Positions 21,151 to 32,789 of a stretch of 64,000 nt of DNA are shown here, piece after piece (position 1 is the first letter of the stretch; the number at the start of each line of letters is the position of its first letter). The DNA is from Diphasiastrum complanatum (Eukaryota > Streptophyta > Lycopodiopsida > Lycopodiales > Lycopodiaceae), in the NCBI GenBank assembly GCA_029204225.1, contig CM055103.1, positions 48,179,958-48,243,957 of the forward strand, written 5' to 3'. Under the pieces are notes generated by a model. The model searched no databases and was not told the DNA's origin. It worked only from the letters and a program-made list of their open reading frames with translations. The position numbers were made by a program, and so were the translations under genes.

Positions 21151-21178
21151 AAATAATTGACTTAGAACATAGGTAGAG

Positions 21179-21936
21179 TTGAATCAAATTCATGCAAGAT
21201 TCTTGATAAATCTCTATAGGCTTACTCATTGTTACTCTATGACTGAACATGCTTTGAGTACTTTAGTTTTGATGAATAAAGAATTAATTTGGCATTATAG
21301 ACTTGGGCATCTTAATCATGTCTCTATTAGAAATATGTCTAAGCATTCTTCAATTATTGATTTGGATTATCAAACTATAGTTTGCCAATATCATAGGAAA
21401 GTAGACTCGAAAGCCTTTTTAGTTGAATCAAGAACACATATTTAAAGATCTATTAGACATAGTTCACTCATATATATGTGAACCGATGCAAACACCATCA
21501 CTGCTTGGTGCAAGATTCTTTATTACATTCATTGATAATTATTTAGGAAGAACTGCTATATATTTTATATGAAGTCGTCGATTTGTTCAAATATGAAGTC
21601 GTCAATTTTTTTAAAATATTCAAAGTGCATGCTGAGTTGGAGACATGCAAAAGAATGAAGGCTATCAGAACTGATAATGGTTGTGATGCATTCAAGGAGT
21701 ATTGTTCGACACATGGTGTCGAACATCAATATTCTGCTTACTATTTTCCCCAATTGAATGGCCTAGTCGAAAGGAAGAATAGAACCTTAGTCGACTATGC
21801 CAAATGCATGATCACTCATACTTCGTTGCTTAAACTATTTTTTCAACATGTTGTTTCAACGACAACTTGTGTGCAGAATCGATGTATTACTAAAGGTCTA
21901 TCAAACAGTAAGACTCTTTATAAAGTTTGGACATGA
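21179..21936 (+). pseudogene. Copia-4 pre-integrase and integrase
   Basis: The first frame has LIWHYRLGHLNHVSIRNMSK, the pre-integrase HHCC start. After a break the second frame gives MKAIRTDNGCDAFKEYCS (normally RSDNGGE) and [20 protein letters not shown] with the core's last Glu. The stretch holding the first catalytic Asp has stops. Beyond 21950, LRIFRCTTYAHVPKDAKKRL can be read up to about 22060. Confidence 0.78.
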
Positions 21937-22319
21937 TCCAAACCTTCATTAAAGCATTTAAGAATTTTTAGATGCACTACCTATGCTCATGTCCCAAAGG
22001 ATGCCAAAAAGAGATTGAATGAGCATTCTATTAAAACTATTTTTGTCAATTATTCTTCTTCCAATGGTATGTATCTCAAAAGCAATACATATAGGCTTAT
22101 AAGATATCAAAAAATCATACACTCACAGAAAGATGTTGAATATAGTAGATCATTGGCAAGCTAATTTTGCTATGAAAATTCTTGCACAGTTACTACTTAC
22201 CTTAAAGATATAACCAAAATAAGAAATGCAGCAAAATGACACTTATTACCTAAAAATACGAAACACACACAGGAAAAGAGACATACAAGATACATAGACA
22301 AAGAAGAAACACAAACAAA

Positions 22320-22322
<3 letters not shown>

Positions 22323-22376
<54 letters not shown>
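22323..22376. repeat. (GA)n microsatellite
   Basis: 54 bp of pure GA on the plus strand, the first part of a compound tract. Confidence 0.97.
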
Positions 22377-22613
<237 letters not shown>

Positions 22614-23169
22614 TGTTATGTGGGCCGGACCCTTTGTTGGACACGTGTCATTTTGGCCTTAAGAAAAACAATGCATGGCCACGTGTCAAGTTGCTTGGAA
22701 AAAAATTTTGAGCGCAACATGTGTTTAGACATGTTGATGTGGCATGACACATGTCATGCACATACTCACTGATGGTATGGCTACCGTCTCTGTGTTGAAC
22801 GCGAATTGGTCGACTAAACTTTTTTCAAAAAATGGGAACATATTCGACTTTATAATATTATAACATGTAAAGTTTGTATTAGTAAAAACGTAACTTTTCT
22901 TGAAAATCAATTAAGTTATTGATTTGGAGGGCAAGAACCAAATTCAGTCTATTGAATCTGCCCCAAAAACTGACTTTAAGTAGTTAGACTATATCCAGAT
23001 TCATAAGAAGACCAAAAAGCTGCAACTCTTGAGCATCTGATACATAATCAAATTTTGCAGCCAGTAGCACCTCCCAAAAGATCGACAAGGATTCGAACTC
23101 AGCCTATTCGATTCATTAATGAGTATGCTCATTATCTTTCACAAGAGCCCACCATAGTTGAAGAAGCAT

Positions 23170-23960
23170 TATCACAGGCAGATTCAAATCTCTAGAAGGA
23201 TGTTATGGACAAGGAGTGCAACTCGTTGATCAAGAACATCACATGGACTGTCACTAAGTTGTCTGCTGGCAAAAAGGTTATCAAATGCAAATGGGTCTTC
23301 AAGTTCAAATATAAAGCAGATGGCAGCATCACCAAGAGGAAGGCTCGATTGATGGCAAGAGAATTTTCTCAAATTTCCAATATTGACTACTTCTAAACAT
23401 TCAGCCTAGTGATCAAGCACTCTTCTATTTAATTGCTACTATCATATGTCGCTACAGCCAACCTTGAGGTACATCAATCAGATTTACAAACAACATTCCT
23501 TAATGGAGTTATCAAAGAGAACATCTATATGATCCAGCTAGAAGGCTATGCCCTCAACGGTAAAGAATATCAAGTCTGTAAACTTCCATAAAGCATTGTA
23601 TGGCCTGAAGCAATCTTCAAGAGTTTGGTTTCATCGAATCCTCACATTTCTTATCGAACAAGAATTTGAACCAAGCTCTACAGACTATAACATATACTTC
23701 AAAGACATTTGAAAATCCTTTATCATCATCACACTATACGTGGATGACACATTGTTATTCACAGCAACATCAAATTGATAAAAGATACCAAAAGGATGAT
23801 ATCTTAGGAATTTTGAGATGATAGACTTAGGAGAAGCTCATTACTATTTTGGGATTCAAATCCATAGAGAAACAACAAGAAGCTACTCTACTTGATTCGG
23901 TAGAGGTATATCTCTAACATGATGTCTAAATTCAATTTTATGAATTGCGAGCTTGTACAT
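23170..23960 (+). pseudogene. Copia-4 reverse transcriptase
   Basis: DKECNSLIKNITWTVTKL, KKVIKCKWVFKFKYKADGSI and KRKARLMAREFSQISNIDY open the RT. After stops, TTFLNGVIKENIYMIQLEGY follows, with the YVDDT catalytic box near 23737 and a PMDLELKLSKEQ segment near 23970. At least six stops or shifts interrupt it. Confidence 0.8.
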
Positions 23961-24049
23961 TCTCCTATGGATCTAGAACTTAAGTTATCTAAAGAGCAAT
24001 TCCCTCAATCTAAAGAGGAGAAGGATGAAATGAAGGGATATCCATATTA

Positions 24050-24668
24050 GTCAATTATTGGATCCCTCAATATGTATGTAGTGATCTCCACCAACCCCGA
24101 TTTTGCATATGTTTTTAGCTTTTTAAGCCAATATATGGCTAACTCTGATATATTCCAATAGAAGCTAAGAGTCATCAGATATGTTCGAGCTACTATCAAC
24201 CTCTACATCTGCTATGGAGAGTTTGATCCATCCGACATCCATACATTGCATGGATATACATATGTGAATTGGGCGGGTGATATCGACACAAAAAAATCCA
24301 CTTGTAGATTCATTTTCCTGCTCAATAGTGATCCAATATCCTGGAATAGTCAAAAGTAGACCTCCATTGCAATGTCTTCAACAAAATTAGAATACATTGC
24401 AGTTTCTCAGGCTACCAAAGAGGTAGTTTGGTTAAGAAATAAATGGGTTGACATTGGTCTCATAAAATCGGCTCCTACACCTATTAAGCGTGACAATCAA
24501 AGTGTTATTACATTATTGATCAATCCTAGATCTCATTGTAGGAGCAAGCACATTGAGATTAAGTACCACTACATCAGGAGCAGAATACTCAACACTGTTG
24601 ACTCGCATACTGCTCCATCTAGCTCGACACTTTTCCAACATGTTATGATCATCATTTACAGCAAGTAG
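24050..24668 (+). pseudogene. Copia-4 RNase H
   Basis: The frame at 24372-24668 gives MSSTKLEYIAVSQATKEVVW, DNQSVITLLINPRSHCRSKH and IEIKYHYIRSRI, typical of Copia RNase H. Upstream, YVNWAGDIDTKKSTCRFIF and SDPISWNSQK are readable with a stop before SSTK. Confidence 0.82.
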
Positions 24669-26088
24669 GTAGCTCGGCGAGTCAATCAGCCTGACTCGCC
24701 CTGACTCACCACTGCATGACTCGCCATCAAAAAAAATTGAAAAAAAATTATGAGTATCTGACGATCAGAACCCATTTGCAATTTTTGATCTTCTCTGATT
24801 TTCCCAAATTTTTTGAAATAAGAGTTTCAAGACACACATTATTATGTGTGTATAAAAATAGCATAAAATGTGTGTATCAAAGTAACATATTGTGAAATGG
24901 CTCTCTTGTTGTCTTGTTCCAATTCTAGCCTATGCCGTGAGGAAGAATTCCTCAACGCTCATGGTATCCACGTGCCATTTTCTCTACTGCAGATTTCAAG
25001 GAGGTGCCCATCCACATGGCAGTTTATGTGCTATAGATTTGAAGGAGTATCATTGTGTAAATTGTTCATTCACGTTGCCTACTTTTTGGAAGAGGATTGC
25101 GTTTGGATCAGATTTTTGAGTTCACGTGCCTGCTATTTGAAAGCTGCCGCTTGTCGCTATTGGCTCTCGCTGACCTGTGAGCATGAACCCATGGTTGGCT
25201 GGGATGTTCAAATTTTCTTCTTTTGCATTCTTAATTTGGAACTGAATCGTCTAGAATTGCTTTTGGTTGCATCGTAGATTCTATTTGGCCATTGAATCAT
25301 CATCATATGTTTGGAATTGCATTTGTCTTCGTTGTCTAATTAGGTGCAGGTGTCGAAATTTCGAAGGCTAAGCTAGAATATATGTATATTCTGCATATGT
25401 TTGCATTTTTCTGCTGTGATGCCTGTAGTGGTATTCAGTACTATTGCTGGTGAAACATTCAGTGTTTGTTGTATTGGTAGAGAGTACACCGATTCGGCTA
25501 TTAGGTTTATAAAGGTTCACATGCTGTGAGAAGCAGCCGAGCTTGTATAATTGCTTGAAGCAGCACAATGAAGGACTCGATATTTCAGCAGTTGCATAAG
25601 CAATAAAGCTAGCGAGCAGTGTAATATCCGATAAGGGTAGTCAAGATACGTTGATGTATTGTGAAGCTGGAGCTTACTTTTTGAAGGAGCGATTTTTTGC
25701 CCGGTGAGATGCACGTTTATTCTTTCCTTACAAAATGTTCTTGTAGATTCAACTTTATCTGTTTTACCGAAAGGTGCAACAATTTAAGATTAGTACATAC
25801 ATGTTGCTTTGACTTCTCAGTTAACATCATGTTTTATGTGTCGTTGTATGTACTATTTTTTCTCTAAAAGATATGCTAGCTTAACACTTCGCTCTTTTTC
25901 TCTTATATAATATATATCCTGTTTTGTGCAGTTGAACTCGTGACCCCAATTAGAGGAAAGGAAGTCTTCCGCAAGTAGAGGAAAGCAAGTCATCACCAAC
26001 ATGCAAGTTATTGGAGCACGAACCTTTTTGCTCTTGTAGGAAAGACTCGTTTTCGTGAGTGAGCATGTAGTGCGTAGTATGAGGTACC
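24661..26088. other. Spacer, no supported gene
   Basis: About 1.4 kb. The first part has GACTCGCC recurring four times within 24672-24727. A plus-strand open frame of 135 codons (24870-25277) has no recognisable domain and no clear start context; I do not call it. A short direct repeat 'agtagaggaaag(g/c)aagtc' lies near 25950-25990. Confidence 0.45.
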
Positions 26089-26090
26089 TA

Positions 26091-26228
26091 TTGGCTGATT
26101 CTGACGAATCTCCAAGATACTCGGACAAAGCAACTCAAGAGCACCTCTCACCTTAGACCGAGGAGGTCCCTGAGAAGACGAGACGAACAAAGACTAAGGG
26201 CCGAGTATGAGAGCCGAGAAATGCTAGT
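26091..26228 (+). repeat. LTR-end direct repeat, left copy
   Basis: 138 bp beginning TTGGCTGATTC and ending GAAATGCTAGT. It differs from the right copy by about 15 substitutions. The base before reads TA where the right copy has TG. Confidence 0.8.
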
Positions 26229-27467
26229 CGCTGCATCCAACCGTATTCATTCGCACTACGACTACCCTCGGGCACCTACATCACAACACACTTTCAATCG
26301 TATCCAGCCGCATTCCATTGTAAACAACCGCATACCATTTAACCGTCCTCTCACCCTCCCATCTCCACCGAAGCCAATCGTTCAGATCTCGACCGACGAG
26401 TTGCCTGAATCTCAACCGACGGTCCGACGACCATCTCGACCGACGGTCCTACGTTAGATCTCAACCGACGACCATCTCGACCGACGACCCTCAGTAAAAT
26501 CTTGACCGACTGCCCTCCGTAAAATTTCGACCAACGGGATCCGCTTACAATCTCAACCGACGCATTTGCTCACATCTCAACTGACGCATTTGCTCACGTC
26601 TCGACCGACAGCGTCAGAACTCGATCGACACCTCGCGTCAGATCTCAACCGATGACCTTGTGTCAGATCTCGATCGACGCCCTCACGTCAGTTATGAACC
26701 GACGGATGATCTCAGATCTCAACAAACCCTTGAACCATTGAGACCATAATCAAACACACTACAGTCATTACAACCACCTTCCAGCCGTAACAATCGCATT
26801 GCACCGTAGTGACCGCTCTACACCGTGAGAACTGCATTAAACCGTAGGGAATACATTCAACAAAACCCCCATTGCTTCACTCTTTGCACCGTAGCCACCG
26901 AACAGACACCGTATTCACTTGCTATTTCCGTCCACCATCATACCCGCCCTCAATCGCAGTCCCCTTGCTTTCAGACCTCATACCATCGACATTCAAGCAC
27001 CCCCACAACATCTTTGCAAACACCGACTGTCTCCACCCTACAACCGTGAAGAACGCAACAGCCCCCACTCAGCCATCAACCGCCATCGACCGTTGACATC
27101 GTAATCGACCGCCACACTGCAATTGTAGACACGCTGCAGCCGCAATTGTCCGTTGCAAACGCATTCATCCGCTACAACTATAATCGACCGCTGACACCGC
27201 CACAGACCGCACCAGTCTGTATCCCTCCGTCCACAGTCACAACAGACCGCAATCATACGGCCCTACGACTACCCTCGACCACCTTCAACCGCCATCGACC
27301 ATCGACCGCAATCACCCGCAAATAATCGCAACCCACCATAACCGTAAACCACACAAGACCGTAGACCGCAAACCGTAGGGACCGCAAAAACCCCAAAAAC
27401 AAAAAAATTCCAAAAACACCAACCCCTCGAAAAATCCAAAACAATAAAAAACTCATACCAGTACTCA
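26229..27467 (+). other. Long leader with CCG-rich degenerate repeats
   Basis: 1.24 kb between the left LTR piece and gag without a convincing reading frame. The first part (26386-26725) is a TCTCRACCGACG array. The remainder to about 27390 is dense in ACCGTA/ACCGCA and CCATCGACC words with few purine runs, then A/C-rich to the gag ATG. Confidence 0.7.
26386..26725. repeat. Degenerate tandem array, core TCTCRACCGACG
   Basis: About 14 copies of a 12-bp core (R = A or G) separated by variable 4-15 bp spacers, mean period near 25 bp. Spacers such as CATTTGCTCAC also repeat. Cores at the end have decayed (tctcaacaaacc). Confidence 0.85.
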
Positions 27468-28427
27468 ATGGACCAACAAAAAGACCCTGAATATCCAGAT
27501 GATTATCCATACGAGGTCAGGTCCCCTGTAGCTGAACAAATCAGACGTCATAGGTTCTACCGAATGAGAGCCGAACTCCAAGAGCCACCCACAAACCCAT
27601 TTGAGGGACAAGAACCTGATAGAGCTGAGTCTTCATGCTCACGACCCCATTTTTCTGGTGTTGAGCCCTCACGGGTCAGAACCAACCCTAATGGAGTTCT
27701 TGCTACCCACGGAGCTCATTTTGAAAGAAGTACACCCAAGCTAGATCTACCAAAGTTTGACGGTAGTTCGGACCCTCAAAGATTTTTGCAAATCTTTGAG
27801 AATGCATGTGATATGTATGGCGAAACATCTCCTGATGCTATGGTCCAGCTGTTTTCGATGACCATAATCGCTAAAGCACGTGATTGGTTTTTCAACCTTG
27901 ATCGTGACGAAAAGACAGACTGGTCAATTTTGAAAGAATCCTTTATCAAGCGTTTTAAGCCCTTTCGCTTGATCGAGAGCCCTTTTGTCAAATTGAGTAA
28001 CATCAAGATGGAAAAAGACGAACGTGTACGAGAGTATATTGAGCGTTTCAAACGCCTCAAAAGTCAAGTCCAAGAACAGCCCTCCGAACAGATGCTCATC
28101 ATCTGGTTTTTGGTCGGCCTTCCAAGATGGATTAGATGCGAGCTTAAATCCAATGATGAATATACGAGCCTAAAGTTAGCTATGTCTGATGCCATCAAGG
28201 AGGAAGATGAAGGACCAGATGTTGACGAATCAAGGGAAAGAAGAGCACCACGTGCTCCTGTCCATGAGTCGAAGCCGATCGAGGACACCCGAGATCAGCT
28301 TTGGAAATCCCAGTTGGAGTTGTTTCATAAGCAACATCAACTACAGATGGAGAAACTCACCAATGAGTTTCAAGCTACCTTGAAGTCTATCCAAAGCAGT
28401 ATGCCTGGTCAGTCAAACCCTGCATAG
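27468..28427 (+). CDS. Ty3/gypsy-type gag (Retrotrans_gag domain)
   Basis: An uninterrupted frame of 319 codons, starting MDQQKDPEYPDDYPYEVRSP. Residues about 85-230 form the Retrotrans_gag capsid domain: LDLPKFDGSSDPQRFLQIFE, MTIIAKARDWFFNLD, WSILKESFIKRFKPF, and VREYIERFKRLKSQVQEQPSEQ. A charged, probably coiled-coil tail follows (residues 275-305). It ends TAG, with a zinc knuckle in a later frame. It is the only full-length open transposon frame in the window. The capsid is close in sequence to a gag fragment at 63.7-64.0 kb. Either a young copy or constraint would explain the intact frame. Confidence 0.85.
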   Translation: MDQQKDPEYPDDYPYEVRSPVAEQIRRHRFYRMRAELQEPPTNPFEGQEPDRAESSCSRPHFSGVEPSRVRTNPNGVLATHGAHFERSTPKLDLPKFDGSSDPQRFLQIFENACDMYGETSPDAMVQLFSMTIIAKARDWFFNLDRDEKTDWSILKESFIKRFKPFRLIESPFVKLSNIKMEKDERVREYIERFKRLKSQVQEQPSEQMLIIWFLVGLPRWIRCELKSNDEYTSLKLAMSDAIKEEDEGPDVDESRERRAPRAPVHESKPIEDTRDQLWKSQLELFHKQHQLQMEKLTNEFQATLKSIQSSMPGQSNPA

Positions 28428-28565
28428 GTACCTTATAGACGAAAAACAATATGGTGCCCACACTGCCGGGCTACGCATCTTGTTGATGCTTGTCTTTCAT
28501 ATCCGCCTATCCAAGCACATACAGTCCAACAATATGAATCACAACCATCACATTCTCAACATTCC

Positions 28566-28820
28566 TTGACTTATCCTGAATATCCACTAGAAAGTTCAGA
28601 ACCATTAGCCATACAAGATGGCTATGCTATTATACAAGGGCCATTGCACACCAGATGTTTCATCTGTGGTGAAACTGGCCACTTCATGGTTGATTGTCCA
28701 GTCAAGACCCAGTACCATGTTGAGTGTCCCAACTGTATCAGAAAACACAGTTTCAAAGACTGTCCAAAACAACCAACTAAGATCCTACCTGCCCATCATG
28801 TCAGTTATGAATCCCGATAG
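28566..28820 (+). pseudogene. Zinc-knuckle frame following gag
   Basis: Contains CFICGETGHFMVDCPVK, a CX2CX4HX4C knuckle, then a second Cys/His cluster, CPNCIRKHSFKDCPK (CX2C-KH-C). It lies 140 bp past the gag stop and was probably the nucleocapsid end of the same protein before the TAG at 28425. Confidence 0.75.
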
Positions 28821-31173
28821 GATCCTCACGACAACAACACAAGCACCATAGCAACCAACAGTTAAACCTGTTACTCAATCGAGAAGTTTCTTGTAAACTT
28901 CTACATCACCGTCCAATACACCAGCTCCATAATGCAAAAGACACTAATATGAAATGAGTCCTTGTCGAAAGAAAAGCAAAACCAGTATTCCGTCATCTGC
29001 TACAATGTCCAATCAAGAGCAACCTCCAAAGGGAATTGACAATATTTCTCCCCTTCTACAACCTCAAAGCTATTTGTCTTTCCACATGCTGATAAGATTT
29101 CCAATGTGACAATACACAATATTTCTCATATTCGAAAATTCAGATAGAGATTCGGTTCTGAATCTCTTGTTCACATAGGTCCTCAGGACATAGTACCTCA
29201 ATAATACCTGCATCTCAAGCTATATCTTACAACATCTGCTATCAATGATGGTAGATTTTAGCGTCACCCACCTTGCCTTGTTTCTGACAAGGGCATGTCA
29301 GAGTAAGAATTATCACTCTACAAAACAAAATGAATATTGCAATTGTCAAGGTACATTATCAATGTTGATGAATGCAAGTTTTGTTCGATAAGTGCTATAC
29401 AGTTCCCACTCTCTGTAACGTTTGTTTACTTCCTTGTTTCTCTTCACCTATTTTGTGTGATTGATTTTTGCTTGAGGAATAGCTATTGCACGAGAGTCTT
29501 CTATAGAGCATCTCTAGCACACATTTTCATTCATCTATCCATCTTCAGATTCCCTTGTACATCAGTTTAGGATTTTTGAGACATTTGAAAAATCCATGTC
29601 AAATTAGAGTTGATTCCTACATCTCATTGTCATATTATTCTTTGAGTCAACTACAGCAAGATCGAAACAAATTTAGTTAAAATTTGCTCAATCTTTAGTC
29701 CAATCGCATGTTCAACAAGTTTCAACTACGTGTTCCACACGTCGATCCAATCCTGAGCATGAACAATCACCAGCAACAACATCCCCACCAACAGATTTTT
29801 TGGGGGAGGAGAGAGTGGAGTTTTGAACTGAGCTATAGTTGGATCGAGATTCTGCTTGGATCCACTGGAGCAGTTGCGCTGCCAACAACAACATCAGCAA
29901 GATCGACAGCCAAGGTCACAAGTCTAATATGAAAAAGACAAGACTAAAGAAGGCAGATGGGTAATCCAAAGAGACTCAATCAGAAGAAGTATCCCAATCA
30001 CTACCAAAATCCTTCAGAAAGGGAAACACAAGCATTGGAAAATCAGTCTCCTTCTTCAACCAACCTCTCGTCATACATCTGCATCCATTCTCATGCCTAT
30101 CGCCCACACCATCTATCGCTGTCACTACCACCCTTCCTTCCATCTGTTTGCTTATCATCAATTTACTGTTCTTCTGAGAAATTCCCAGTTTTTGATAGTC
30201 TTACCGAAGCAGCTGGTAGATCATTTCAAGTGTCTTGCAGAGACCAACTACCACCTATATTGGTTGCTCAGCCGAAAAAGACCTACAAAAGCAAGCAAAG
30301 CAGCTAGAAGAACTAAAGAGGAAGATCCAAGAAGCTGAGGAGGAAAGGACAAAAAACTTAAGCAACAGATGAGTCAGATCAATCTTGATCAAAAGAAACT
30401 CTCTGGAGCAATGATAGTTGGATCCCCTCCTATGAAGCCCAAAGAGATCCAAAAGTAATGGATCAAAAGAAAGAGCTGCAGAAAAGAAAGATGAAGACAA
30501 CTGTGAACCTGCAAATAAAGCAAGCTCCTCACCCAGCAAGTGGTGGTCGAAACTCGACATTGCAAGGGTCCAATGCTGCAACTATATAACTATCAGTTCC
30601 TTCATCCTTTCACCAAGCCTTCATCATGTTTCCTCACCGTTACCAAACCGTCCATCCAAAACTGTTTCTACCACCAAATTTTTGATGATGAGTCCATCCC
30701 CTTGAGACTGATAACCAAGATTTGTGCTACCTATCAGAAAAGAGCAACGACAAGACTAGAACTTCAACTAAGAAAAGAATTGCGGAAATGCCCAGAGGCA
30801 AATGGAGGATACAGACCTCCCATAAGATAGAATCTGCCAAGAAACCAAATATGAAACCGTCAATGGAAGATACAAGTGGTAAGGAAGAAGACACGCGAGA
30901 AGCACTCATGCATGTAGAGTTGCGAAGCTGCTGAGAGCTCTCCAAATTTTGAGAATGTCAACCCATTACATCAATAAGACATTTTGGTTAAATTGCGACA
31001 ATGTGCGAAACCAGTTTTTGATAAAGACTGACAACAATAAACACTTGGTTTTATGCAAGCGAACGAGGATCTATGCTTTTTCAAGTGCCGATCGAAGACG
31101 CCAATGCGGAAGGGGAGCGACATCATCCAATATGAGTTGCAGTGGGTTCTACAACACATTAGGGGTGGGATGA
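28821..31173 (+). other. Internal region of the gag-only element, no pol seen
   Basis: 2.35 kb with only short frames on both strands. I looked for the protease D-S/T-G, RT box and integrase motifs in all frames and found none. Lys/Glu-rich short frames occur near 30280-30520. Either pol decayed completely or it was replaced. Confidence 0.55.
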
Positions 31174-31800
31174 TGTTGGCTGATTCAGACGAATCCCCAA
31201 GATACTCAAACAGAGCAACTCAACAGCACCTCTCACCTTAGAACGAGGAGGTCTCTGAGAAGACGAGACAAACAAAGACTGAGAGCTGAGTATGAGAGCC
31301 GAGAAATGCTAGTTAGGAATGACAAGCAAGAACTGTGTAAACCTCATGGTGAATCCCGGAAGATGGAATGACCATGTAGGAACTAATATTTCTAGGCAAA
31401 TGTAATAAATGCAAGTAGACCCCTCTTAAAGAAAATAGAGTGAGCCACCTTTTGATGGCGACCTCTAGTGGAGAGCATTATTCCACTTGTAGTTTGTGAA
31501 ATGTGGAAATTCCATTACGATGCCACCTAAGGAGCTCTCTTGCTTATTTAAGAGACTCCCTCTTTGTGAAGAGGAGCTTTTTGTGAATTGTATCAACTCC
31601 ATGCTGAAATGAGAAGAGCCTTCACGAGTTTGGTGCATCCATTGAGCTCCTTGATCATTTGTTTCTTGAGTGATGCATTTATGATCTTGCCCTTCCCTCC
31701 TTTTGTGTGTGGTTGTGGATTGTAGAGTGGAATATATTTGTTGCTTTCCTAGAGTGGATTAGCTTCTTTTCTTGTTTGTGGATTAATGTAGGAACCAGCA
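31174..31800 (+). repeat. Probable 3' LTR of the gag-only element
   Basis: Starts TGTTGGCTGATT after a purine tract. The first 140 bp match 26089-26228. A TATTTAAG box at 31545-31552 is placed as in a U3-R boundary. The end at CCAGCA (31800) is a guess because there is no second copy of this part. Confidence 0.5.
31545..31552 (+). promoter_or_regulatory. Candidate TATA box in 3' LTR
   Basis: TATTTAAG followed by pyrimidine-rich sequence, about 370 bp into the LTR-like unit. Same octamer as in Copia-1 LTRs. Confidence 0.4.
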
Positions 31801-32784
31801 TTCAGGTAAACTAAATAGGCTGGATCTATGGTGTAAATCTTGCATATTCCCTGACAATCCAGTTCTTGATGTTCTTGGGATGTCCAAGAATCAATAGACT
31901 GGTTGGTTTCTTGATTCATGGACTTCTAACATGCTGTAGATTAGTTTTTTGTTTCTTGGTTTGTCAATTCATGCAAGTGTAGCTTAGTTTAGTAAAGTTT
32001 AGGATCTGATTCAGTTTGTTTTTAAGAGTAGATAGCTATAGAATCTTCAGAATGTTCATTTGGGCTGCACTCTGATATGTGAATGAGCGTTCTTGGCTTG
32101 CATCTCTGTTAGAATGTAAGTGCGTTCAAGAGAGTTCGTCCCTGAGTAGTCCTCTGATAGGCAGACAAAAAAATATACTACAATGAGACTCCGTTCCCTT
32201 CTGCCTGGTTTGGCATTGTAATATCAAGAACACATATAACGAATGCCTTGAAGCCTGGTAACAGGCAGAATACCAAGCCGTAGAAGCTGTAAGCAAGAAG
32301 AAAAAGTACCGTAGTAAAGAGATCCTCTAGACCTTTGGATCTGTAAACATTTGTGTCAACAGTACCACTATGAGAAGCCATGTGATTACATTGCAAGGAG
32401 ATTTAGGATACCCAACATAGTTTTAATTTTGGGGCCAGGGAGAGAGATTTGATAATATAGAGCATTGCTCGCTCTTTCAAAATATAGTTTTGTATCAGTT
32501 TTTCTCACTTGTGTCTTTTTGAAGTAGCGTTCCCATGTATATGTGCTACATCTATGACTTCGTTTTATCTAGCATTGCACTTGTTTTTTAGATTGTTTAA
32601 CGCTCTTTTAGAAAAAAAATAGGAAGTATGAAAAGTGCTCTCATGAGTCAATTATCAAATTCGGATTTTCAAATTACTTGAATAATTGCTCTAACATGAC
32701 ATTGTGCACAATTTGGATGAAATGAAAAACATTATTTATACTTATTAAAGACCCACAAAATCTATCTTATACTGAGGTCATATA
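31801..32784. other. Spacer, nothing recognised
   Basis: About 1 kb of AT-rich sequence with no open frame of note, no LTR and no microsatellite. Confidence 0.5.
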
Positions 32785-32789
32785 TACAC
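32785..32789. repeat. Target-site duplication of Copia-5, left copy
   Basis: TACAC before the TG of the left LTR; repeated at 36729-36733. Confidence 0.87.

Larger units (their letters stand above)
26089..31800 (+). mobile_element. Gag-only LTR-type element (non-autonomous candidate)
   Basis: A 138-bp direct repeat (26091-26228 and 31176-31313) brackets a long leader, an intact gag and a zinc-knuckle frame, with no detectable protease, integrase or RT in the remaining 2.3 kb. The right copy starts a longer LTR-like unit, 31174 to about 31800, preceded by a purine tract (aggggtggga) and containing a TATTTAAG box. The left LTR seems to have lost about 490 bp, including any primer site. Presence of gag alone recalls LARD or BARE-2-like non-autonomous elements; the class is inference. 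The gag is of the Ty3/gypsy Retrotrans_gag type. Confidence 0.6.

Noticed and set aside
24870-25277. 135-codon plus-strand open frame
   Set aside because: No recognised motif, no splice or start support, and flanked by decayed transposon sequence. Possible exon cannot be excluded, but I have no evidence for it.
30949-31241. Possible env-like or pol frame in the gag-only element
   Set aside because: Short overlapping frames with no transmembrane, protease, RT or integrase motif.
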